Source: DAOTXR01 sp034435375 (GTDB taxonomy: Bacteria; Chloroflexota; Anaerolineae; Aggregatilineales; UBA3940). From it: a stretch of DNA of 64,000 nt. Positions 41,411 to 48,216 of this stretch are shown here, piece by piece. Location of the stretch: the NCBI GenBank assembly GCA_034435375.1, contig DAOTXR010000048.1, positions 186,001-250,000 of the forward strand, read 5' to 3'. The position numbers were made by a program, and so were the translations under genes. The notes beneath the pieces are model-generated. The model was not told the DNA's origin. It made no database searches and was given only the letters and a program-made list of their open reading frames with translations. Position 1 is the stretch's first letter. Each line of letters opens with the position of its first letter.

Positions 41411-43087
41411 ATGGAGGCAATGCACGACTACGGGCGGGAACGCAGTCTGGCGTTCTGGTTTCTGATCGTCTCATTTGCAGCGCTTGCACTTGGTGGGTTG
41501 ATCGGACTATTCCAGGCGCTCGAACATGCCGGAATTAACTTCTACCCCCTGCCGCTGTTAGGAACCTACTACAAAGCCCTGACGCTACATGGTGTCCTCA
41601 ATGCGCTGACCTGGACCACCTTTTTCATCAGCGGCTTTCTGATGATCGCCGTGTCGCGCTCGCTTGAGCGCCCGATGCACAGCATTCTCCTGAGTTGGGT
41701 TGCCTTTGCTGTGATGGTGGCAGGGGTTGGCTTGGCAGGGTGGGCGATGCTGAGCGGCAACGCCAGTGTACTTTACACGTTCTACGTCCCGATGCGTGCC
41801 CACGCGCTGCATTACATTGGCTTGACGCTGGTTGTCGTCGGAACGTGGCTGCACTCAGCCAATTTTTTCCTGACGTGGGCCGCCTGGCGCAGAGCGAATC
41901 CCGGCGTTAAGACACCCATTGCAACTGTGGCGGCGCTGACAACCTGGATCGTGTGGGACGTAGCGACCATTGGTGTAGCTGCCGAGATGCTGACCATGGT
42001 GATCCCGTGGTCACTAGGGCTGATCGAGAACACCAATCCTCTGCTGGCTCGGACCCTGTTCTGGTACTTCGGGCATCCACTGGTGTACTTCTGGCTTCTG
42101 CCGGCCTACACCTCCTGGTATGCCAGCATCCCCAAGCTGGCAGGGGGTAAGTTGTTCTCCGATCCATTAGCGCGCCTGGTTTTTATGTTGTTTATCCTGT
42201 TCTCGGTGCCGGTGGGCTTACATCACCAATACACTGATCCCGGCATTGGCCCCGTTTGGAAGGGCATCCATGCTGTGCTGACATACGCAGTCACTTTCCC
42301 CAGCCTGATCACAGCCTTCACGCTGATGGCTTCTCTGGAGTATTCCGGCAGGAAGCGTGGCGGGCAAGGACTGGTGGGCTGGATTCTTGCCCTGCCCTGG
42401 GGAGAGCCAAGTTTCACTACTCAGGTGTTGGCTATGATCATCTTTGCTGCGGGTGGCATTAGCGGCGTGATCAACGCTTCATACAACGTTAATCTGGTTG
42501 TGCATAACACTACCTGGGTCCCCGGTCACTTCCATCTAACAGTTGGAACTGCCTCAACACTGACTTTCATGGGTATCACGTACTGGCTACTCCCATACAT
42601 CACCAAGCGCCGTCTGTTCAGCCGAGCGGCAGCGCTGGGCCAGGCATGGACCTGGTTCATTGGCATGATCCTGATGGGCCGTGGGCTGCACTGGGCCGGG
42701 CTGCTAGGCGCGCCGCGCCGAGTGCCTTTCTCAGTGGCAACTTACACCCAGCAGCTGATCGAGAGCACGGCTGATCGCGGCCTGGGCGGCTTCCAGACGG
42801 CTATGTGGCTGACGGCCATTGGCGGAGTGATTCTGACAGTCAGTGGGCTATTGTACTTTGTGAACGTGATCGGCTCGCTGCTCACCAAGAGGGGCACGGC
42901 CAGGGACGTGGATATGCCCATCGCCGAGGCGCTGTCTGGGCCTGAGAATGCGCCTGACGTGCTAGATCAGTGGCGCGTGTGGATCGGCGGCGCGATAGTG
43001 CTGGTGCTGATAGCGTACATCCCAGCATTGCTTTCCGTCATCCAGGCTAGCGCATGGAACGCCCCTGGGTTGCCTTTCACCCGCTAA
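41411..43087 (+). CDS. Cytochrome c oxidase subunit I (ba3 type)
   Basis: 558 residues with about 13 helices. Heme and CuB ligands are recognisable: His in LHGVLNALTW (low-spin heme), YFGHPLVYFW (CuB His with the cross-linked Tyr), HHQYTDPG (two CuB His) and VPGHFHL (high-spin and low-spin heme His). The wording is that of the B family (ba3) of heme-copper oxidases, with high oxygen affinity. Last gene of the operon, 12 bases after ctaB. No subunit III gene follows. Confidence 0.93.
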   Translation: MEAMHDYGRERSLAFWFLIVSFAALALGGLIGLFQALEHAGINFYPLPLLGTYYKALTLHGVLNALTWTTFFISGFLMIAVSRSLERPMHSILLSWVAFAVMVAGVGLAGWAMLSGNASVLYTFYVPMRAHALHYIGLTLVVVGTWLHSANFFLTWAAWRRANPGVKTPIATVAALTTWIVWDVATIGVAAEMLTMVIPWSLGLIENTNPLLARTLFWYFGHPLVYFWLLPAYTSWYASIPKLAGGKLFSDPLARLVFMLFILFSVPVGLHHQYTDPGIGPVWKGIHAVLTYAVTFPSLITAFTLMASLEYSGRKRGGQGLVGWILALPWGEPSFTTQVLAMIIFAAGGISGVINASYNVNLVVHNTTWVPGHFHLTVGTASTLTFMGITYWLLPYITKRRLFSRAAALGQAWTWFIGMILMGRGLHWAGLLGAPRRVPFSVATYTQQLIESTADRGLGGFQTAMWLTAIGGVILTVSGLLYFVNVIGSLLTKRGTARDVDMPIAEALSGPENAPDVLDQWRVWIGGAIVLVLIAYIPALLSVIQASAWNAPGLPFTR

Positions 43088-43127
43088 TGGCGCGGGGATT
43101 CGAGTTTTTGTGAAGCATTGATAGGCG

Positions 43128-43163
43128 GGCGGCCTGCCTGTACTCTTAGCCAGGTAGGCCGCC
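43128..43163 (+). terminator. Terminator of the oxidase operon
   Basis: A 13-bp stem with one G-U pair (left arm 43128-43140, right arm 43151-43163, starting GGCGGCCT and ending AGGCCGCC) and a 10-base loop lies 41 bases after the subunit I stop, followed by TTCTC. Between it and the kinase start is a small palindrome TGTGGC-CAT-GCCACA (43177-43191). Confidence 0.65.
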
Positions 43164-43263
43164 TTCTCATCAGTTGTGTGGCCATGCCACAGCGCGTAAA
43201 ATCAGACAAAAATGGCCCAATTCTGAGTGACAGGTGGGTCTTGATGCACGGCAGGAGGCAATA

Positions 43264-45396
43264 ATGTCGGACCTGGTGGGGCGTACTCTTTCCAAGGTGC
43301 AGATCCTTAAGTTGCTTGGGCGTGGCGGCATGGCCGAGGTGTACCTGGGCCGCCACACAACGTTGAACCGCCAGGTAGCGGTCAAGCTGCTGCATGCCCA
43401 TCTTTCAGATGACGAGTCGCTGCTAGGACGCTTCAAGGTAGAGGCCCAGGCAGTTGCCCAGATGCGACATCCTAACATTGTGCAGGTCTTTGATTTCGAC
43501 GTGGTAGATGATCGTCCCTATATCGTCATGGAGCTGCTGGAGGGACTGTCGCTTAAGGATTACATCAGCAGTCTACGCCGCGCTGAGAAATCCCTGCCTT
43601 TTGAGACGACCGCTCGCCTGATCACAGCCTTGGCTGCGGCGCTGGATTATGCCCACGCGCGTGGCATCGTCCATCGTGACATCAAGCCCGCCAATGTCAT
43701 GCTGCGTTGCGAGTCCGGACCCATCGAGCCTGCCACTCTGCTGCCCGACGACACTGAGCCAGTGCTCACCGACTTTGGTGTGGCGCGTATCGCCAATGCC
43801 ATTGTCCGTACGGCCTCCGGCGAGATCATGGGCACGCCAGCCTATATGAGCCCCGAACAGATTCGCGGCGAGACGGTGGATTCCCGTTCAGACATTTATT
43901 CGCTTGGCATTATGTTATACGAGATGTTGTCTGGCAGGCTGCCCTTCGACGCCGAAACGCAGGCCTCGATCCTCATCCAGCACGTCACCGAGCCGCCGCC
44001 CCCTCTGGAGGGTGTCAGCCTTGAGATTCAACACGTGGTCGATACGGCTCTGGCCAAGAGTCCCGATCGCCGCTACCAGACAGCGGGAGAGTTGGCCACG
44101 GCTCTGCGTCAGGCAGTGGCTACCAGTAGCACCATAACCGATGCGGTGCGTGCCGTCTCGGGGCCAGTATCGGACGTGTCCGAGGTGCGCACTGCTCGTA
44201 GGCTGGGAACACCTTCTGACGACCAAACGGTGCCGCTCTCTGCCGAGACAATCCAGACCGAGGCGGCTCCTGTGCGCAACCTCAACCCTATCTGGTTCGC
44301 TGCCGGGTTTGGCTTGGTGGCGTTAGTGGTGGCGGTGCTTGCACTGGCCATCGCTTCAGGAGTGGGTGGAAAGGCTGAGCCAGCCGCTACCGACGAAGTG
44401 TCCGCATCTGTTGCAACTGAGTCTGTTGACATTGTACAGCCGCCCTCCGCTGAGGGCATTGCAACAGAGTCGACTCTATCGGGAGAGCAAGCTACGGTCG
44501 AGCCTGTCCCTGTGGTGGATACGACCACGCCGCGCGGAGTTGTGACTTTTCGGGATGCTGCGCTCAGCGCATTGCTCACTGGCCTCGATGCCCCGCCGGA
44601 TGGATCAGCCTACGAGGCGTGGCTGTCTGGGCCTGACATAGCCCCTCTCAGCCTGGGCGTGCTGCAGGTCACCGACGGGCAGGCTGTGTTGGAGTTCACT
44701 GCCACTGATGGCCAGGCTCTACTCACGACATACAGCGCCTTTGTGATCAGTGTGGAGCCGACAGATGACTCGGATGCTGCCATGTCAGCTCAGGTGGTCT
44801 ACCGTGGAGAGGTCTCGTCGGATATACTTCAACATGTCCGGGCGTTGTATACCTACACCTTGCGCCGCCGCGACCCTTTCTCTGTGGCTCTGCTAGAGGG
44901 CCTGAAGTCCCAGGCTCAGCAATATGACAGCCACCTCGGCTTAGCGGTGCATGGCATCCAGGGCGGCAGCCTGGCGGCGGGCAAACAGCACGCTGAGCAC
45001 ACCGTCAACATTGCTTTAGGTGCCAGTAGCCCAGATTATGGAGACTTGGATGGCAACGGTCGCGCCGAGAACCCGGGGGATGATGTAGGGCTGGGACCCT
45101 ATCTGTTCTTGCTGCAAGATGCGGCCCGGTCGGCTGTGCTTGTGCCGAATGCTGATGTGGAAGTTCAGCAGGTGGCTACAGCGGTCATCGACACGACAGA
45201 ATCCTTGCTACAGACTGTAGGGGATGCTGCACGGCTAGGGCTACGCATTACGTCGTCCGATACCCTTGAGGAAGCGCAGCCGCTGGCCGCCGAACTGAAT
45301 ACCCTGGTGGTGCAGAGTGCAGTTGTGCCGCTTGTCCAGCAGGCCGAGGGGTTGGATCTAGCCATCACGGTTCAAGTATTTGCTGTTGCACCGTGA
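43264..45396 (+). CDS. Membrane Ser/Thr protein kinase with RskA-like and novel external domains
   Basis: 710 residues from ATG 43264, with AGGAGG 5 bases upstream. An active-looking kinase (about 1-275) has GRGGMAEVYLG, VAVKLL, IVHRDIKPANV and LTDFGVA. A membrane helix (about 340-366) follows. Outside, residues about 420-500 resemble the C-terminal domain of anti-sigma-K factors (RGVVTFRDAALSALLTGL, YEAWLSG, FVISVEPTDDSD). The last 200 residues are helical, contain an HAEHTVNIALG stretch and an acidic loop DLDGNGRAENPGDD, and match no family I know. The small gene at 45393 overlaps its stop. Confidence 0.88.
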   Translation: MSDLVGRTLSKVQILKLLGRGGMAEVYLGRHTTLNRQVAVKLLHAHLSDDESLLGRFKVEAQAVAQMRHPNIVQVFDFDVVDDRPYIVMELLEGLSLKDYISSLRRAEKSLPFETTARLITALAAALDYAHARGIVHRDIKPANVMLRCESGPIEPATLLPDDTEPVLTDFGVARIANAIVRTASGEIMGTPAYMSPEQIRGETVDSRSDIYSLGIMLYEMLSGRLPFDAETQASILIQHVTEPPPPLEGVSLEIQHVVDTALAKSPDRRYQTAGELATALRQAVATSSTITDAVRAVSGPVSDVSEVRTARRLGTPSDDQTVPLSAETIQTEAAPVRNLNPIWFAAGFGLVALVVAVLALAIASGVGGKAEPAATDEVSASVATESVDIVQPPSAEGIATESTLSGEQATVEPVPVVDTTTPRGVVTFRDAALSALLTGLDAPPDGSAYEAWLSGPDIAPLSLGVLQVTDGQAVLEFTATDGQALLTTYSAFVISVEPTDDSDAAMSAQVVYRGEVSSDILQHVRALYTYTLRRRDPFSVALLEGLKSQAQQYDSHLGLAVHGIQGGSLAAGKQHAEHTVNIALGASSPDYGDLDGNGRAENPGDDVGLGPYLFLLQDAARSAVLVPNADVEVQQVATAVIDTTESLLQTVGDAARLGLRITSSDTLEEAQPLAAELNTLVVQSAVVPLVQQAEGLDLAITVQVFAVAP

Positions 45397-45617
45397 GTCG
45401 GGGAGTGAAAAACGTGCCTCCTGAAACTCAGAAGCGTTACGGCCCTATGGCCTGGGTCGAGAAAAACAAGTTTGGTGTGCAATCTGCCGCACTGATTGCA
45501 GCGATCAGCGCGTCAATTGGCCTTTTGGGGGCGCTGAGCGCCGGCCAGGAGGCGCTGTCAGTCCTGCTGTTTGTCGTGGTCGCGCTCAGCCTGGGAATCA
45601 CAATGGGGGTGTCGTAG
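45393..45617 (+). CDS. Small membrane protein, 74 residues
   Basis: The GTG start overlaps the kinase stop in a GTGA junction, so it is translationally coupled to the kinase. After a charged N-terminal stretch (PPETQKRYGPMAWVEKNK) there are two hydrophobic segments (about 29-48 and 53-72). I recognise no family. It may be a membrane partner of the kinase. Its end overlaps the convergent EamA gene by 20 bases. Confidence 0.6.
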   Translation: MSRGVKNVPPETQKRYGPMAWVEKNKFGVQSAALIAAISASIGLLGALSAGQEALSVLLFVVVALSLGITMGVS

Positions 45618-46557
45618 GCTGGACCTCCGGCAAGGGAGCGGGATCTTTCCCCGCGCCAGCCGTGCTGCGATGCACAACATAGATCCCCGTGAGCGTTACT
45701 AGCCCACCGACGACTTGCAGCAGGGCGAGAGTCTCGCCTAAGAGCAGCGATGCAAGTACGGCAGCAACCACTGCCTGTCCGAGCAGGGTGATCGTAAGCA
45801 GCGATGCAGGCAGATGCCCAAAGGCGTAGGTGGCAAGCAGCCAACCCCCGGTGTGTGTGACCAGAGCCAGACCTAGCAGCGCTAGGTAGCTGTGTAGCGG
45901 AAGTCCCATCATGGGGTGTTCTAGCGCTTGTGTCACGGTCACCAGTGCGACCGCTGCTACGATGGTGAAGCCCCACACATAGCTCACGTTGTCTACCTGC
46001 TCCCGAGCACGTTTTGTGATAAGCTGATATGCAGCATAGGTGGTCCCTGAGAGGACCGCGATCAGGTCCCCAGGATTGATTTGCTGTACTCCCCGCAGTG
46101 CATCCAGTCCCATCACCAATGTTACCCCTGTGATCGCGATGGCCAGGCCTAGCCAATAAGTCGGATGTAGCCGCTCGCGTAGCAGCAACCATGCACCCAA
46201 TCCCACCCAGATCGGCGCCGTGTTTGCCAGCAGTGAAGCGTTCGCTACATTTGTCATCCGCAGCGCTGTATTCCATAAGAACGCATCGGCGGCAAAGGTC
46301 AAACCACCCGCCAAGACCATCCACAGGGCGCGGCGCGGGAGATATGCCCTGCCGCGCCGCCAGTTTATAGCTGCCGGTCCGGTGAGGAACAACCCAGCAA
46401 TCGTGAATCGCCAAGCGCCAACCACGTCACCGGGCGCGTTAGCGAGTTTGCCAAAGATTCCAGAAAAACTGATGCAGAAGACGCCCGCGACCAGAGCGAG
46501 GTAGGCTAGGCTCCGGCTGTGGATGTTGGTGGATTGGCGTGGGGTACTTGGGGGCAT
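45598..46557 (-). CDS. EamA/DMT-family transporter
   Basis: 319 residues with ten hydrophobic segments in two EamA repeats (about 18-155 and 165-305). Typical stretches are SGIFGKLANAPGDVVGAWRF in repeat one and LGQAVVAAVLASLLLGE with an E before the last helices in repeat two. DMT members export amino acids or related small molecules; the substrate is unknown. It stands alone, convergent with the kinase genes. Confidence 0.88.
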   Translation of the reverse strand: MPPSTPRQSTNIHSRSLAYLALVAGVFCISFSGIFGKLANAPGDVVGAWRFTIAGLFLTGPAAINWRRGRAYLPRRALWMVLAGGLTFAADAFLWNTALRMTNVANASLLANTAPIWVGLGAWLLLRERLHPTYWLGLAIAITGVTLVMGLDALRGVQQINPGDLIAVLSGTTYAAYQLITKRAREQVDNVSYVWGFTIVAAVALVTVTQALEHPMMGLPLHSYLALLGLALVTHTGGWLLATYAFGHLPASLLTITLLGQAVVAAVLASLLLGETLALLQVVGGLVTLTGIYVVHRSTAGAGKDPAPLPEVQPTTPPL

Positions 46558-46655
46558 GTTGACCGTCTTTAGAGGGATCGCTTTGAGGAGGTGAGTATAA
46601 CATGGCTGCTAGAGAACCAGCCAGAAGCGCTGACGCGAGGTCAACCACAACAATG

Positions 46656-46683
46656 GGGCGGCGCTGGGAATCAAGCGCCGCCC
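46656..46683 (-). terminator. Hairpin after the zinc-ribbon gene
   Basis: A perfect 10-bp stem (GGGCGGCGCT 46656-46665, AGCGCCGCCC 46674-46683) with an 8-base loop lies 27 bases beyond the stop of the minus-strand gene at 46711. A short T-rich stretch (ATTGTTGT) follows on the minus strand. Confidence 0.5.
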
Positions 46684-46710
46684 TCCTAGAATGGTAAACT
46701 GAAATGCAGT

Positions 46711-47079
46711 TTATCCTCCGCCGCCAAGCCAGGGAGGTAAGTTGCCAGAACGGCCTGACCCTGTCTTTTTGGCATGTTCGCGTAGGATGTCCTGAGCAAT
46801 TCCTTCTGGCGCGGGTTGAGCATCGTCCAATCGCATGGTCAGATCGCGCAGGATGGCGGCCTGTGTTTCCAGGCGGATGGCATACTCGATGAGAGCCACA
46901 CGCCACAGATCAGTTGACCCGTAGGCACAGCGCTCGCACACATCGCCCAATTCCTCATCGTCATCACAGAGAATGTAGCGGATCGGGGGACTGAAGCGAC
47001 CTGCTGTCCCACGGCCACAGATCACACACGTGGCCGGAATTTGCGGCTGTTCATACATGACCTCGACCCGTAAACTCAT
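46711..47079 (-). CDS. Small zinc-ribbon-like protein ending in LPPWL
   Basis: 122 residues. Two Cys pairs, CVIC (about 18-21) and CERC (about 48-51), are spaced as in a zinc ribbon. A helical middle part rich in Arg, Glu and Leu follows, then a tail GRSGNLPPWLGGGG. The tail contains the same LPxWL motif that is repeated in the proteins at 25395 and 34062. No enzyme motif. Family unknown. Confidence 0.65.
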   Translation of the reverse strand: MSLRVEVMYEQPQIPATCVICGRGTAGRFSPPIRYILCDDDEELGDVCERCAYGSTDLWRVALIEYAIRLETQAAILRDLTMRLDDAQPAPEGIAQDILREHAKKTGSGRSGNLPPWLGGGG

Positions 47080-47118
47080 ATTCTTTGACCCCCTCGGCCT
47101 CGATTGGGTGTCTCAGCA

Positions 47119-47160
47119 TAAAAACGAGTCCAGCCTGGGGCATCGGTTATCCCAGGCTGG
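47119..47160 (-). terminator. Terminator of the degenerate GGDEF gene
   Basis: A perfect 10-bp stem (CCAGCCTGGG 47130-47139, CCCAGGCTGG 47151-47160) with an 11-base loop. On the minus strand it is followed by ACTCG and five T. Confidence 0.65.
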
Positions 47161-47178
47161 CACGATCAGTGCAGGCCC

Positions 47179-47207
47179 TTGATATGCACCATGATCTGTC
47201 GTATACT
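47179..47207 (+). promoter_or_regulatory. Promoter of candidate small RNA
   Basis: TTGATA (47179-47184), a 17-base spacer and TATACT (47202-47207) on the plus strand, in a gap where no plus-strand gene follows. Confidence 0.6.
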
Positions 47208-47213
47208 GTGTAT

Positions 47214-47278
47214 GCAGAATACGCATATTCTGTTTCTTTGTTTTGCCCTGGTGTGGCCGCACCAGGGTTTTCGTTTTT
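47214..47278 (+). ncRNA. Candidate small RNA with intrinsic terminator
   Basis: From the predicted start near 47214 a transcript of about 65 bases would contain a 7-bp hairpin CAGAATA/TATTCTG with loop CGCA, a T-rich linker, and a terminator: 8-bp stem CCCTGGTG (47246-47253) with CACCAGGG (47260-47267), then TTTTCGTTTTT. TATGC/GCATA is an alternative pairing of the first hairpin. It runs toward the 3' end of the GGDEF-like gene. No known RNA family is recognised. Confidence 0.5.
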
Positions 47279-47316
47279 GGCTTACTCGTCTTCGTTGACA
47301 GCTCCTTTCTCTGGGG

Positions 47317-48042
47317 TCACGCTGGTGGTTCCCCCGTGTGCTCCTCCTCGAACATCTGGCGTCTGATGTCGCGCTGGTCATATTTGCGCAGCAGATCGTC
47401 GAGCGCCTCTCGCAGCAGCGATGCCTCGGAACGACCCAACCGATTACGCAGCTCGCGCAGTCGCTCGAGCTGGTTGGGCGAGTAATGGCTGGTCTTGGGT
47501 GTCATGTTAACTGTCCGACCAAAGATCGTCCGATTCCCGCCGCTCTCATAGCCATGCCGGGCTGCATCTTCGGCCAGGCTGATCAGCTCGTGATGATCTT
47601 CGGGATCGCCAGGGTAAGTGGCCACGCCCGCGCTAAATGTCACGCGGACCTCAGCCTGCTGCTGGCCATCGATGACAGTGAAGGGAGTCTGAGACAGTGT
47701 TCGACGGAGTTGTTCGGTCTCCAGAAAAGCCTCTTCCAGCGTCAGGCCATCAAAGACGGCCAGGAACGAGTCGCGCACATAGCGCCTAAACAGCGTGATC
47801 TTGCCCAGCTCCTGGTCCTCCATGCGGGCGACAATTGCTGCGAGCAACGAGTCGGCCATCTTGTAGTTGTGGCGCTTCTCGATCTCGGAGAACCCATCAA
47901 TATCCAGGCAGGCCACCGACACGACACCACTTTTGTTCTGCTGGATGCGCTCGACAATTTGCCGGATGTGCATCTCGGTCGGCAGGCGGTGGATCTGGCC
48001 GGTGGCAATGCGTTGGTAGAGGGGCACAAATTCATTGGGCAT
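47317..48042 (-). CDS. Degenerate GGDEF-domain protein with C-terminal helix-rich tail
   Basis: 241 residues from ATG 48042 (GAGGAAAG upstream; the longer frame to 48090 starts before the predicted transcript). The GGDEF fold is recognisable: CLDIDGFSEIEKRHNY, VTFSAGVATYPGD and an AEDAARHGYESGGNR end. The signature loop itself reads RRYVRDSFLAVF instead of GGDEF, so cyclase activity is unlikely. After the fold come about 60 residues (NQLERLRELRNRLGRSEASL, LREALDDLLRKYD) resembling a ribbon-helix-helix or coiled segment. Possibly a nucleotide sensor or a regulator; this is inference. Confidence 0.75.
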   Translation of the reverse strand: MPNEFVPLYQRIATGQIHRLPTEMHIRQIVERIQQNKSGVVSVACLDIDGFSEIEKRHNYKMADSLLAAIVARMEDQELGKITLFRRYVRDSFLAVFDGLTLEEAFLETEQLRRTLSQTPFTVIDGQQQAEVRVTFSAGVATYPGDPEDHHELISLAEDAARHGYESGGNRTIFGRTVNMTPKTSHYSPNQLERLRELRNRLGRSEASLLREALDDLLRKYDQRDIRRQMFEEEHTGEPPA

Positions 48043-48080
48043 TTTTCGGCTTTCCTCATAGCCAACATGATCTATGGGGC

Positions 48081-48109
48081 AGTATAACATGGGCTATTCA
48101 CATATGCAA
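48081..48109 (-). promoter_or_regulatory. Promoter of the degenerate GGDEF gene
   Basis: On the minus strand, TTGCAT (48109-48104), a 17-base spacer and TATACT (48086-48081). The predicted start near 48074 leaves a 32-base leader before ATG 48042. Confidence 0.65.
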
Positions 48110-48115
48110 TAGTAT

Positions 48116-48155
48116 TACAGTCATATACATAGACTATCCTATGTATATGACTGTA
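48116..48155. repeat. Perfect 17-bp inverted repeat upstream of the GGDEF-like promoter
   Basis: Left arm 48116-48132 (begins TACAGTCATATAC), 6-base centre ACTATC, right arm 48139-48155 (begins CTATGTATATG). All 17 pairs are perfect. It adjoins the -35 box on the upstream side and is AT-rich. No T run follows on either strand, so it is more like an operator than a terminator. Confidence 0.85.
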
Positions 48156-48216
48156 TGTTAGTGGCATCTAGCGCAATGAGGGACTCAAGCCTCGTCCAGA
48201 CATGGGGTCCAAACGG

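Noticed and set aside
48116..48155. Long dyad as an insertion-sequence end or terminator
   Set aside because: No partner repeat or target duplication is seen, and neither strand has a T run after it.
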